Assembly (NCBI RefSeq): GCF_016283395.1
Contig: NZ_JAEEMU010000041.1
Span: 67,436 to 131,435 of the forward strand
Length of the DNA stretch: 64,000 nt
Direction of reading: 5' to 3'
DNA from: Ruminococcus sp.
GTDB lineage: Bacteria; Bacillota_A; Clostridia; Oscillospirales; Ruminococcaceae
This document shows, one piece after another, positions 33,790 to 42,718 of the stretch. The notes beneath the pieces are model-generated. The model made no database searches. It was given only the letters and a program-made list of their open reading frames with translations, and was not told where the DNA came from. Within the stretch, counting starts at the first letter, position 1, and each line of letters opens with the position of its first letter. Both the position numbers and the translations under genes were made by a program.

Positions 33790-34330
33790 ACACAAAGCCC
33801 TCCTTGATAAGTTCTGCTTTCAGGGTCTTTCTGGCATGATAAAGAATATCACGGACCTGTTTTTCTGTTTTTTTCATTATGCTTGCCGTTTCTCTGTTTG
33901 AAAAATCCTCGAAGTATGTCAGATACAGTGCCTGCTCATATTCGGGTTTAAGTTTTCGTATAGCCTTATGTATAACGCGTTTTTCCTCATTCTGAATGAT
34001 CCTGCCTTCGAGGTTTTCCTCGCTTACTTTTGACTCGGCATCATCAAGAGAAGTCTGCAAAACAGAAGAATTCTTTCTTATATAATCAACTGCCGTAAAT
34101 CTGGCAATGGAATAAAGCCATGTCTTGAATGAGCTTTTTCCTTTATATTTGGGCTTTTTGACATATAGTTTTACAAAAGTTTCTTCCATTAATTCTTCAG
34201 CGATATTTATATTACATACAAGGCTTGACAGGTATAAGACAAGACCGTCACGGTATATGCGCATAACTTCTGCGAGACCGTCCTTGTCACCTGATAGAAA
34301 ACGGCGGTAGCTACTTTCACCGTTATCCAT
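33776..34330 (-). CDS. ECF (sigma-70 family) RNA polymerase sigma factor
   Basis: 184 residues with region 2 (about 20-90; AEELMEETFVKLYVKKPKY and FKTWLYSIARFTAVDYIRK) and region 4 (about 120-175; EQALYLTYFEDFSNRETASIMKKT). The length and two-domain layout are those of ECF factors. It would direct polymerase to a set of genes when released from the anti-sigma protein encoded next. By analogy with SigI/RsgI of Clostridium thermocellum, the signal may be an extracellular polysaccharide or the state of the cellulosome, but that is inference. Confidence 0.93.
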   Translation of the reverse strand: MDNGESSYRRFLSGDKDGLAEVMRIYRDGLVLYLSSLVCNINIAEELMEETFVKLYVKKPKYKGKSSFKTWLYSIARFTAVDYIRKNSSVLQTSLDDAESKVSEENLEGRIIQNEEKRVIHKAIRKLKPEYEQALYLTYFEDFSNRETASIMKKTEKQVRDILYHARKTLKAELIKEGFVYEKL

Positions 34331-34426
34331 ATATACCTCCTTTCGGATAGTTCGTTGCCCATCTACTTATTAGTCGTAACTCGAACAGAAAATGTCGAAG
34401 TAGTTTTCAAAAAATTTTTCAGATTT

Positions 34427-34455
34427 ATTATATCACTATTTTTTCGACTATTCAA
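34427..34455 (-). promoter_or_regulatory. Sigma-A-type promoter of the sigma-factor operon
   Basis: Minus strand: TTGAAT (34455-34450), a 17-base spacer and TATAAT (34432-34427). About 90 bases of leader follow, with AAAGGAGG before the ATG. A perfect inverted repeat at 34473-34489 lies just upstream of the -35 box. Confidence 0.55.
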
Positions 34456-34472
34456 TGCCCAAAATCAGGTAT

Positions 34473-34489
34473 GATCTTCAATGAAGATC
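34473..34489 (-). promoter_or_regulatory. Perfect inverted repeat upstream of the sigma-operon promoter
   Basis: GATCTTCA-A-TGAAGATC, 8-base arms. The ATCTTCAAT half also forms the arms of a larger inverted repeat before the diguanylate cyclase gene (35861-35899). A protein-binding site is possible. Confidence 0.4.
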
Positions 34490-34574
34490 TTGAAATTGCT
34501 CAGAATTTGTCCGGAGCAGTTATATCATAAAAATCAACTGAAAATTATTAACACTTTCAGGAGATCATAAAGAA

Positions 34575-34600
34575 AAGGCAGCCAATAGGCTGCCTTTTTA
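34575..34600 (-). terminator. Terminator of the diguanylate cyclase gene
   Basis: Perfect 9-base arms AAGGCAGCC (34575-34583) and GGCTGCCTT (34588-34596) with a 4-base loop. T-rich flanks lie on both strands, and the right arm abuts the end of the gene at 34598. Confidence 0.85.
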
Positions 34601-35764
34601 TTCAGCATCTTCTGCTTTTCTTCTTCCGTGGAAAATTTCTTTCTGGATATACAGCTGCTCATCTGCCTGCGCGATAAGCTGTGTAGCTGTTATTGCTCCC
34701 GATCTGCACTCAGCACAGCCTGTACATACTGTGATAGCAGGGATAAGATCGGCACATTTCTGGCGCAGTACATTAACTTCATTCTGTATAGCCTCATCGA
34801 TATCTGTATCATCATTGATTATCAGCACAAATTCATCGCCGCCGTATCTTGCACAGAAGCCATGAAGCCTGTCCGAAACATTGTGGATCGCGTCAGCAAC
34901 AAGCTGGAGAGTCTTGTCTCCAACTATATGACCGAATTTATCATTGACAAGCTTGAAATCGTTGACATCTATCATATGTATCCTGAAAGAATTGCTTTCA
35001 GTAGCATTATGTATCATGTCCTGCAGGAATATCTCCATACGTCTGCGGTTATTAAGTCCTGTAAGCGCGTCGGAGTATATCTCGCTGTTCTGTATCTCAA
35101 GGAAGGAATAATGTATCGGAAGAAGTATTCCCATCGCAACTATGGGAGTAAGCGGCAGTATACCTTCAAGGACTGCTGTTGCCGAAGGAATGATTATAAA
35201 AAACAGCGGTAAGCGATATTCCTTTTTGAGCTTGACCTGCTGATTTGCAAAGCTTTTTCGGAAAGAGTATAATCCGCTTCCGAAAAGCTGTACGAAGGTC
35301 AATATGATATGTACGATATAACCGTCTGCAAACTGAAAAATACCATTTTTGTCAATATAGAAATAAAAGCCTGTAAAAACAGATGATATCGTAATTATAC
35401 AGTCCACAATAGTTACAGTATAGTGTATTACTCTTAATGTTATTGTTTCCTTCATGTTATTCTGGTCGATACGTAAAATAACGAATATGCACCAGGCGAG
35501 AGTCAGCAGAGATACTGACTCCAGTCCCACAGTATTTGTTGCTTTGTTAAGCGTAGTGTTGAACGGTATCAGACCGCCTTGTCCAAGTGCCCACCAGATA
35601 TCACTTATAAGGTAAATTATAAAAAACATAGCCATGCCTCTGAAATGACGCATCTGGATCTGTGTACCAACATTTTTGTTAGATTTTATAATAATACCTA
35701 TGGAAAATAAAATACAAAAGACCTCAGTTATCACATATGAAATATAAAGTGACGAATTATTCAT
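34598..35764 (-). CDS. Membrane-bound diguanylate cyclase (GGDEF)
   Basis: 388 residues from the ATG at 35764, which follows GGGGG by 5 bases; the frame is open upstream to 35854 but has no ribosome site there. Six or so transmembrane helices fill the first 210 residues and form a membrane sensor without a recognised ligand domain. A complete GGDEF domain follows with ARYGGDEFVLI near 304-314. It makes cyclic di-GMP from two GTP. The inhibitory I-site RxxD, normally placed a few residues before GGDEF, reads RLHG, so product inhibition is probably lost. Cyclic di-GMP would fit control of the polysaccharide locus next door or of adhesion. Confidence 0.9.
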   Translation of the reverse strand: MNNSSLYISYVITEVFCILFSIGIIIKSNKNVGTQIQMRHFRGMAMFFIIYLISDIWWALGQGGLIPFNTTLNKATNTVGLESVSLLTLAWCIFVILRIDQNNMKETITLRVIHYTVTIVDCIITISSVFTGFYFYIDKNGIFQFADGYIVHIILTFVQLFGSGLYSFRKSFANQQVKLKKEYRLPLFFIIIPSATAVLEGILPLTPIVAMGILLPIHYSFLEIQNSEIYSDALTGLNNRRRMEIFLQDMIHNATESNSFRIHMIDVNDFKLVNDKFGHIVGDKTLQLVADAIHNVSDRLHGFCARYGGDEFVLIINDDTDIDEAIQNEVNVLRQKCADLIPAITVCTGCAECRSGAITATQLIAQADEQLYIQKEIFHGRRKAEDAE

Positions 35765-35860
35765 GTGATCCCCCCATACAAAACACCAAAAACAGATAAC
35801 CATAAAAAACAAATAGCATAACGCTATGAACTCTCTGAGTATATAATAACACATTGATCA

Positions 35861-35899
35861 ATTGAAGATATTGTTTTTTTGTAAATAGTTATCTTCAAT
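35861..35899 (-). promoter_or_regulatory. Inverted repeat upstream of the diguanylate cyclase gene
   Basis: ATTGAAGATA at 35861-35870 and TATCTTCAAT at 35890-35899 are perfect 10-base arms 19 bases apart. The spacing of about two and three-quarter helical turns centre to centre, and the shared half-site with 34473-34489, suggest a common regulator. Confidence 0.4.
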
Positions 35900-35994
35900 C
35901 AAAATCTTTGTAACATTAAACAACATAACGTACTACGGTTTGTAGGAAATGATAAAGGGAGTGATACAATGTTTTCAAAAACAGACTACAAAAA

Positions 35995-36022
35995 ATGCAG
36001 CCCTTTTGTTACAGAGCTGCAT
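35995..36022 (-). terminator. Terminator of the polysaccharide/rhamnose operon
   Basis: ATGCAGC (35995-36001) and GCTGCAT (36016-36022) pair across a 14-base loop, followed on the minus strand by TTTTTTGTAG. It lies just after the last rhamnose gene. Confidence 0.7.
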
Positions 36023-36028
36023 ATAATA

Positions 36029-36637
36029 TCAAAATTTAAATGTATCTTTAAAACCAAGCCATTTCTGATCCTTATCAGAAAGATTTAGCTTAGTACCGTC
36101 TTCAAGCGTATAACCTTCAGCACTTGCTGTGCCATTATATTCGCCTACGAGCTCAGGCCACTTTATACCTATTTCAGGATCATTCCAAGCCATTCCTCCT
36201 TCATCATTAGCATGATAGAAGTCATCACACTTATAGCAGAACTCTGCAACGTCACTGAGAACAAGGAAACCGTGAGCAAATCCCTTAGGGATAAGGAACT
36301 GCTTCTTGTTCTCCTCAGAAAGCTCAACACCGAACCACTTACCGTATGTCTTGCTCTCTGTACGAAGATCAACAGCAACATCAAAAACTCTTCCCTTTAT
36401 AGCGCGTACAAGTTTAGTCTGAGGGAACTGCTTCTGGAAGTGAAGTCCACGAAGTACGCCTTTTGTAGAACAGGACTGATTATCCTGAACAAATTCAATA
36501 TTCAAACCTGCTTCTTCCATATCACGCTGTGAATAAGTCTCCATAAAATAACCGCGGCTGTCACCGTGAACAGCGGGAGTTATAACGCAAAGTCCCTCTA
36601 TGCCGCCGACATTTTTCTCAACTGTTATCTGTCCCAT
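36029..36637 (-). CDS. rfbC: dTDP-4-dehydrorhamnose 3,5-epimerase
   Basis: 202 residues with the RmlC cupin signatures GLCVITPAVHGDSRGYF, GVLRGLHFQ and PKGFAHGFLVLSD, including the active-site His in LRGLHFQ. It epimerises C3 and C5 of dTDP-4-keto-6-deoxyglucose, the third step of dTDP-L-rhamnose synthesis. It is the last gene of the long minus-strand polysaccharide operon, with AAAGGAG ahead of its ATG. The C-terminal end is about 15-20 residues longer than many RmlC proteins. Confidence 0.97.
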   Translation of the reverse strand: MGQITVEKNVGGIEGLCVITPAVHGDSRGYFMETYSQRDMEEAGLNIEFVQDNQSCSTKGVLRGLHFQKQFPQTKLVRAIKGRVFDVAVDLRTESKTYGKWFGVELSEENKKQFLIPKGFAHGFLVLSDVAEFCYKCDDFYHANDEGGMAWNDPEIGIKWPELVGEYNGTASAEGYTLEDGTKLNLSDKDQKWLGFKDTFKF

Positions 36638-36638
36638 T

Positions 36639-37526
36639 TTACTGTATCTCCTTTAAATAACGTGAAAGTGCATCCTGCCATGAAGGAAGCGGAGTAAAGC
36701 CGTTTTCAACAAGCTTTGACTTGTCAAGACGACTGTTGAAAGGTCTTGCTGCCTTTGAAAGTCCGTACTCTGCTGTAGTAACAGGATTTACCTTTGTGGA
36801 CATTCCTGCCTGCTTATATATCTCAACTGTAAAGTCGTACCATGAGATATATCCACCTTCGTTTGTAGCATGGTAGTAGCCATATTTCTCAGTCTCTGCC
36901 ATATCAACAAGAAGTCTTGAAAGATCAAAAGTATAAGTAGGTGTACCTATCTGATCAGATACAACACGTACTTCAGGATATTTCTGACCTACGTTCAGCA
37001 TAGTCTTGATGAAGTTCTTACCGTTTACTCCGAATACCCATGCGATACGCACGATGAAGTACTTATCAAGAGTATTAGATACTGCAAGCTCACCATCCAG
37101 CTTTGACTGTCCATATACATTCTGTGGAGCGTAATCCTTGCAGTCAGGCTGCCATGGTTCTGTTCCCTGTCCGTTGAATACATAGTCAGTGGAAATATAT
37201 ATCATCTTGCAGTCAAGCTTTTTACAGACATTGGCGATATTCTGTGTACCGTCAACGTTTATAGCCTTGACTTTCGGCTTGTTCTCTTCATCTTCGGCAG
37301 CGTCAACTGCTGTCCATGCTGCACAGTGGATAACAACATCAGGCTTTACTTCCGATATTGCCTTTTCTACTGCTGCCCCATCGGTTATATCAAGCTGTAC
37401 ATAAGGATATTTTATATCAACTGAGGGGATGATATCACTTCCTATGCCCTCATATCCGCGCTTTGCAAGCTCGTTCATAACATCATGTCCGAGCTGTCCG
37501 CCTACACCTGTTACAAATGCTTTCAT
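36639..37526 (-). CDS. rfbD: dTDP-4-dehydrorhamnose reductase
   Basis: 295 residues; a short-chain dehydrogenase with the nucleotide motif TGVGGQLGH near the N terminus, STDYVFNG near 112 and the catalytic YGQSKLDGE (Tyr and Lys). It reduces the 4-keto sugar with NADPH to dTDP-L-rhamnose, the final step. It lies between rfbB and rfbC with near-zero gaps, so the four genes are co-transcribed. Confidence 0.97.
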   Translation of the reverse strand: MKAFVTGVGGQLGHDVMNELAKRGYEGIGSDIIPSVDIKYPYVQLDITDGAAVEKAISEVKPDVVIHCAAWTAVDAAEDEENKPKVKAINVDGTQNIANVCKKLDCKMIYISTDYVFNGQGTEPWQPDCKDYAPQNVYGQSKLDGELAVSNTLDKYFIVRIAWVFGVNGKNFIKTMLNVGQKYPEVRVVSDQIGTPTYTFDLSRLLVDMAETEKYGYYHATNEGGYISWYDFTVEIYKQAGMSTKVNPVTTAEYGLSKAARPFNSRLDKSKLVENGFTPLPSWQDALSRYLKEIQ

Positions 37527-37529
37527 ATA

Positions 37530-38558
37530 TCACACCTCTGCACGATTTCCGTACATCTTCTCATAGTAGTTCTGATATTCACCGCTGATTATAGTTTCCC
37601 ACCACTCACGGTTCTCGAGATACCACTTGATAGTCTTTTTGATACCGTCCTCGAACTTTGTCTCAGGCAGCCAGCCAAGCTCGTTGTGGATCTTAGTCGG
37701 ATCGATAGCATAACGCATATCGTGTCCCTTTCTGTCTTCAACGTGTGTGATAAGGCTCTCAGGCTTGCCAAGTTCCTTACAGATGAGCTTAACGATGTCG
37801 ATGTTCTTCATCTCATTGTGACCGCCTACGTTGTACACTTCGCCGACCTTGCCCTTGTGTATGATAAGGTCGATAGCGCGGCAGTGATCCTCAACATAGA
37901 GCCAGTCACGTACATTAAGTCCTTGACCGTACACAGGAAGCGGCTTGTCTGCGAGAGCGTTAGCTATCATAAGAGGAATAAGCTTCTCGGGAAAGTGGTA
38001 AGGACCGTAGTTATTTGAACACCTTGAAATTGTCACAGGAAGCCCATATGTACGATTGTACGCCATAACAAGAAGATCTGCGCCTGCCTTGGATGAGCTG
38101 TAAGGGCTGCTTGTGTGGATAGGTGTAGTCTCTGTAAAGAAAAGGTCAGGTCTGTCAAGTGGGAGATCACCGTAAACCTCATCTGTTGACACCTGATGAT
38201 AACGCTGTATGCCGTACTTGCGGCAAGCGTCCATAAGTACCTGTGTACCGAGGATATTTGTCTGAAGGAATATCTCAGGGTTCTCGATAGAGCGGTCAAC
38301 ATGTGACTCTGCTGCGAAGTTAACTACAATATCAGGCTTTTCTTCCTCGAAAAGCTTGTAGATTGCTTCTCTGTCGCATATATCTATCTTCACGAAACGG
38401 AAGTTAGGATTCTTCATAACAGGCTCAAGTGTTGATAAATTGCCTGCGTATGTGAGCTTATCAAGACATACTATCCTGTAATCCGGATATGTATCAAGCA
38501 TATGGAATACGAAATTTGAGCCTATAAATCCGGCTCCGCCTGTAACAAATATGGTCAT
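37530..38558 (-). CDS. rfbB: dTDP-glucose 4,6-dehydratase
   Basis: 342 residues, extended SDR family: [10 protein letters not shown] (7-16), [13 protein letters not shown] near 80, STDEVYGDL near 122 and the catalytic [10 protein letters not shown] (Tyr, Lys). It converts dTDP-glucose to dTDP-4-keto-6-deoxyglucose with bound NAD. Second step of rhamnose synthesis. Confidence 0.98.
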   Translation of the reverse strand: MTIFVTGGAGFIGSNFVFHMLDTYPDYRIVCLDKLTYAGNLSTLEPVMKNPNFRFVKIDICDREAIYKLFEEEKPDIVVNFAAESHVDRSIENPEIFLQTNILGTQVLMDACRKYGIQRYHQVSTDEVYGDLPLDRPDLFFTETTPIHTSSPYSSSKAGADLLVMAYNRTYGLPVTISRCSNNYGPYHFPEKLIPLMIANALADKPLPVYGQGLNVRDWLYVEDHCRAIDLIIHKGKVGEVYNVGGHNEMKNIDIVKLICKELGKPESLITHVEDRKGHDMRYAIDPTKIHNELGWLPETKFEDGIKKTIKWYLENREWWETIISGEYQNYYEKMYGNRAEV

Positions 38559-38570
38559 GGTCTTTTCTCC

Positions 38571-39458
38571 TTAATACTTTATTTTGCCTTCAGCAACTTT
38601 TTTCAGATGCTGACCATATGGCGACTTTCCATATTTCTCAGCAGACTTCATCAGTCCGTCTTTATCTATCCAACCGTTGATGAAAGCGATCTCCTCAGGT
38701 GCCGAGATCTGGATTCCCTGACGATTCTGGACCATCTGAACGAAGTTTGTAGCTTCTGCAAGGCTGTCCATAGTACCTGTATCAAGCCATGCAAAACCGC
38801 GTCCGAGAAGCTGAACATCAAGGAGATTATCGTGAAGATACATCTCGTTGAGTGTTGTTATCTCAAGCTCTCCGCGGGCAGAAGGCTTTACCTGATTTGC
38901 TCTTGCGCTTACACCTGCGGGGTAGAAATAAAGTCCTGTAACTGCGTAATTGCTCTTTGGAACAGCAGGCTTTTCCTCGATAGAAAGAGCGTGTCCGTCC
39001 TTATCAAAGTCAACAACGCCAAAACGCTCTGGATCAGGAACATAGTAGCCGAATACGGTTGCTCTGTTGTTCTCCTCAGCATTCTTCTTTGCAGCACGAA
39101 GAATTGTTCCGAAGCCGTTTCCGTAGAAAATATTATCTCCAAGCACCATTGCACAAGCGTCATCGCCTATAAACTCTTCTCCGAGTATGAATGCCTGTGC
39201 AAGTCCGTCGGGACTTGGCTGTACCTTATAGCTGAGGCTGATGCCATACTGTGAACCATCTCCGAGAAGTCTCTCAAAATTAGGCAGGTCAGTAGGCGTG
39301 GATATTATAAGAATATCCTTAATGCCTGCCAGCATAAGTGTGGACAGCGGATAATAAACCATTGGTTTGTCATATACAGGAAGCAGCTGCTTCGATGTAA
39401 CCATTGTTAATGGGTAAAGTCTTGTTCCGGATCCTCCGGCGAGAATAATACCTTTCAT
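38571..39458 (-). CDS. rfbA: Glucose-1-phosphate thymidylyltransferase
   Basis: 295 residues with the nucleotidyltransferase start [32 protein letters not shown] and [10 protein letters not shown], all typical of RmlA. It joins dTTP and glucose 1-phosphate to give dTDP-glucose, the entry point of rhamnose synthesis, and is usually feedback-inhibited by the end product. First of the four rhamnose genes in the direction of transcription. Confidence 0.98.
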   Translation of the reverse strand: MKGIILAGGSGTRLYPLTMVTSKQLLPVYDKPMVYYPLSTLMLAGIKDILIISTPTDLPNFERLLGDGSQYGISLSYKVQPSPDGLAQAFILGEEFIGDDACAMVLGDNIFYGNGFGTILRAAKKNAEENNRATVFGYYVPDPERFGVVDFDKDGHALSIEEKPAVPKSNYAVTGLYFYPAGVSARANQVKPSARGELEITTLNEMYLHDNLLDVQLLGRGFAWLDTGTMDSLAEATNFVQMVQNRQGIQISAPEEIAFINGWIDKDGLMKSAEKYGKSPYGQHLKKVAEGKIKY

Positions 39459-39467
39459 TTCATCACC

Positions 39468-40700
39468 TCAATCTCTTCTAAATAAATCTCTTGTATAAAC
39501 TTTATCCTGAACATCGTCAAGGCAAGCATCATATCTGTTGGCAATAACCGCGTTACTCATTGATTTGAACTTATCAAGATCATTTACAACGTAGCTGCCA
39601 AAGAATGTATCACCGTCATTAAGTGTCGGCTCATAGATAATTACCTTTGCACCTTTTGCCTTTATTCGCTTCATAACGCCCTGGATCGAGCTCTGACGGA
39701 AATTATCGCTATTAGACTTCATTGTAAGTCTATACACACCTATCGTAACTTCCTTTTCCTTGCTCTTATCATAATTTGAGTTTGCATCATAATACCCTGC
39801 AAGCTGGAGCACTCTGTCAGCAATATAATCCTTACGAGTTCTGTTGGAAGCAACAATAGCAGACATCATATTCTGTGGAACATCGGCATAGTTTGCAAGT
39901 AACTGTTTTGTATCCTTAGGGAGACAATATCCGCCATAGCCAAATGAAGGATTGTTATAATGAGTACCGATACGCGGATCAAGACATACACCGTTGATGA
40001 TCTGCTGTGTATCAAGGCCTTTCATTTCAGCATATGTATCAAGTTCATTGAAATAGCTTACACGAAGTGCAAGGTATGTATTCGCAAAAAGCTTAACTGC
40101 TTCGGCTTCGGTAAAGCCCATAAACAGAGTATCAATATCTTCCTTTATAGCCCCCTGCTGAAGAAGTTCCGCAAATGTATGTGCAGCTTCAACAAGTCTT
40201 GCATCATTCATATCTGTTCCAACTATTATACGGCTCGGATACAGATTATCATAAAGTGCCTTGGACTCACGAAGGAACTCTGGGCTGAAAATGATATTCT
40301 TGCTGCCGGTCTTCTCCCTGATCGACTTTGTATATCCAACAGGGATAGTCGACTTGATGACCATGATAGCATTTGGATTATACTTAATAACAAGATCAAT
40401 AACAGCTTCAACTGCACTTGTATCAAAAAAGTTCTTTTTGCTGTCATAATTAGTAGGAGCAGCTATAACTACAAAATCTGCATCTTTATAAGCTGATTCT
40501 GCATCAAGTGTAGCTGTAAGATCAAGTTCCTTTTCAGCAAGATACTTTTCGATGTAATCATCCTGTATAGGTGACTTCTTATTATTTATAAGCTCAACCT
40601 TTTCGGGAATGATATCAACTGCCGTTACAGTATTATGCTGAGAAAGCAAAGTTGCTATTGAAAGTCCAACATAGCCTGTTCCTGCTACCGCAATTTTCAT
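39468..40700 (-). CDS. ugd: UDP-glucose 6-dehydrogenase
   Basis: 410 residues from the ATG at 40700 (GGAGG 8 bases ahead; an in-frame start at 40715 overlaps that site). N-terminal NAD domain [14 protein letters not shown], a central domain and a C-terminal UDP-binding domain. The catalytic Cys259 lies in GGYCLPKDT. It oxidises UDP-glucose to UDP-glucuronate, so the polymer probably contains a uronic acid. Placed between a glycosyltransferase and the rhamnose genes in one operon. Confidence 0.93.
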   Translation of the reverse strand: MKIAVAGTGYVGLSIATLLSQHNTVTAVDIIPEKVELINNKKSPIQDDYIEKYLAEKELDLTATLDAESAYKDADFVVIAAPTNYDSKKNFFDTSAVEAVIDLVIKYNPNAIMVIKSTIPVGYTKSIREKTGSKNIIFSPEFLRESKALYDNLYPSRIIVGTDMNDARLVEAAHTFAELLQQGAIKEDIDTLFMGFTEAEAVKLFANTYLALRVSYFNELDTYAEMKGLDTQQIINGVCLDPRIGTHYNNPSFGYGGYCLPKDTKQLLANYADVPQNMMSAIVASNRTRKDYIADRVLQLAGYYDANSNYDKSKEKEVTIGVYRLTMKSNSDNFRQSSIQGVMKRIKAKGAKVIIYEPTLNDGDTFFGSYVVNDLDKFKSMSNAVIANRYDACLDDVQDKVYTRDLFRRD

Positions 40701-40810
40701 TCCAACAACCTCCATTTATTATCATTATTTTTCATACTTTATTATTTTTCGCACGTTCTGCAATAGCATGATATAAACTTTTTATTATTGCAGCGATTCG
40801 TTTTCAGCCG

Positions 40811-41689
40811 TTATGAATCCTGGTGTTTCAAATAAAGCTTCATTGTACCGGTTATACACATCAGCCAGCTTGCAAATGTCTTCATCTTTCTAACAAGACA
40901 AAAACTCTGAAAATAAAACTTTGCTGCTTTTTTCAAACTTACCTCACGTTCTGCATCAGCTCGTGACTTCAGCCACTGGGCAAGCATTTTCTGATTACCG
41001 GGTTCGATATCTGAATAGTGTTTATTTAATATATAACAAATTGCACTATATGTTTTCTGGTTATTTGTTATACTGTCTTCCTGCACATAAACATCAACAA
41101 GAGTTTCTTTTAACGAACCGACACGAAAATTTATTGCTGCCTGCAATCCCAGCTCCCAATCCTGAAATCTCTTAACGTTAGGATCAAATTGAATTTTTTC
41201 AAAACAATAACGGTAACATAGAATAGTCTGTGTCGAAACCCAGTTTCCGTTTACGAGCTGACACCATAAATCCTGAGCATTCTTTGGGCAATCCACCATA
41301 CCGATTTTTTCCTGCTTGCCATTACGATATCGGATAAAACCACAAGTCATAAACTCCAGCTGTTTTTTCTTTAAATACGCAATTTGTTTTTCAAGCTTGT
41401 CCGAATGCCATATATCATCGCTGTCGTGCAGTGCGACATACTTTCCTTTTGCTTTTGATATTCCATAATTTCTGGCATAGCACGCTCCTGAATTCTTATC
41501 AAGAACATAATAGTGCAAGCGAGGATCTTCATATTGTTTGAGTATTTCAACAGTATTATCTTTAGAACAGTCATCTACGACAATAACTTCAATATTATCG
41601 TATGTTTGTTTTAAAACACTGTCAACCGCTTTAGCAATTGTTTTTTCTCTATTATAGGATGGAATAACGACAGATATCAATTCTTCCAT
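40811..41689 (-). CDS. Family 2 glycosyltransferase
   Basis: 292 residues from the ATG at 41689, which has GGAGG 6 bases ahead; the frame is open to 41734 without a ribosome site. GT-A fold: VVIPSYNREKTIAKAVDSV, VVDDCSKDNT and HDSDDIWH, the last being the DxD-type metal motif. A cytoplasmic enzyme that adds one sugar to the lipid-linked repeat unit. Donor and linkage cannot be predicted. The region is more A+T-rich than the flanking rhamnose genes, as is common for variable polysaccharide genes. Confidence 0.93.
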   Translation of the reverse strand: MEELISVVIPSYNREKTIAKAVDSVLKQTYDNIEVIVVDDCSKDNTVEILKQYEDPRLHYYVLDKNSGACYARNYGISKAKGKYVALHDSDDIWHSDKLEKQIAYLKKKQLEFMTCGFIRYRNGKQEKIGMVDCPKNAQDLWCQLVNGNWVSTQTILCYRYCFEKIQFDPNVKRFQDWELGLQAAINFRVGSLKETLVDVYVQEDSITNNQKTYSAICYILNKHYSDIEPGNQKMLAQWLKSRADAEREVSLKKAAKFYFQSFCLVRKMKTFASWLMCITGTMKLYLKHQDS

Positions 41690-41789
41690 ATGAAACCTCC
41701 ATATGTTTAATGCTGCCAATCTGTGCTTCAGCACATTGGCATTTATCTAAAAAAGCTTATCTCTTATTAAAGTAACCTTTATCTTTGTA

Positions 41790-42698
41790 TTATGCCTTAT
41801 TCAACAAGATCAAAAATTTATAAACAATATTGCGGCGTGAATTCGGAGCTTTAATAGTTTTATCGAAAAGCAGGCTCATTTTATCTTTTATACTGCGCTG
41901 ATAGTTCGCTAATTTACTCAGCTCACGCTTTTCCTTTTCAGACAGCATATCACGGTAGCAATTCAGGAACTCTTTTGAGAGCATCTTTCGCGGCTGAACA
42001 CTATTATCAAACAAACGTGTGAATTTGTCTTTAACAGTATCAAAATCCAGCTTACTTGCCCCCACAACATTGTCCTCATGCTGACGATAACTGATATGTG
42101 GTCGTTTATCATAATAAACATTTCCAAAAAATGCACACACCAAATGAATCCATGCATCATGCATCAAGCAATACTCAGGTATTTTTCTTACTGCAAGTTC
42201 TGCCGCTTTTCTGTTAAAAACCATTGTACAGCCTGCCGCCATATTATCTATGAGTATATTGTATTTATTCTCGCCTTCAAAGCTTGATGAGTGAAACGAT
42301 CTGATCGTCTTCAAATTACTATCTACAACCCGAAGATTGGAATAGTACATATTGGGCTTATCAGCAGGATAACCCTTGATATGTTTTAAAGCAACATACA
42401 GCTTATCCTCATCCCAGATATCGTCCTGATCACTGAATGCATAATACTCATTTTCAGGAGCACATTGAACAAGATTAAGAAACGATTTTGCTGATCTCAG
42501 GTTCTCACCTTCGTATACTTTGATTTTAGGCTGCTTCGAAGCAATCTCCTGAATATATTGATATGTATCATCAGGTGAACCGTCCACACGGATCAATATT
42601 TCAACATCAACTTTTTTTTGATTTAGAATACTGTTGAGCTGATCATTAATATACTTCTTACCTTTGTAAGCAGACATCAAAACAATTATTTTATCCAT
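41790..42698 (-). CDS. Family 2 glycosyltransferase, rhamnosyltransferase-like
   Basis: 302 residues from the ATG at 42698 (GGG a short distance ahead). N-terminal GT-A domain with VLMSAYKGKKYINDQLNSI, VDGSPDDTYQY and SDQDDIWDEDKL. The SDQDDIW signature is frequent in rhamnosyltransferases of this family, which would suit the dTDP-rhamnose genes downstream. Residues 130-240 include MVFNRKAAELA and HDAWIHL typical of the group. Acceptor unknown. Confidence 0.92.
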   Translation of the reverse strand: MDKIIVLMSAYKGKKYINDQLNSILNQKKVDVEILIRVDGSPDDTYQYIQEIASKQPKIKVYEGENLRSAKSFLNLVQCAPENEYYAFSDQDDIWDEDKLYVALKHIKGYPADKPNMYYSNLRVVDSNLKTIRSFHSSSFEGENKYNILIDNMAAGCTMVFNRKAAELAVRKIPEYCLMHDAWIHLVCAFFGNVYYDKRPHISYRQHEDNVVGASKLDFDTVKDKFTRLFDNSVQPRKMLSKEFLNCYRDMLSEKEKRELSKLANYQRSIKDKMSLLFDKTIKAPNSRRNIVYKFLILLNKA

Positions 42699-42718
42699 CA
42701 CTATTCCCCATAACTATC

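Noticed and set aside
40226..40496. Antisense frames over the UDP-glucose dehydrogenase gene
   Set aside because: Low-quality composition and full overlap with a conserved enzyme.
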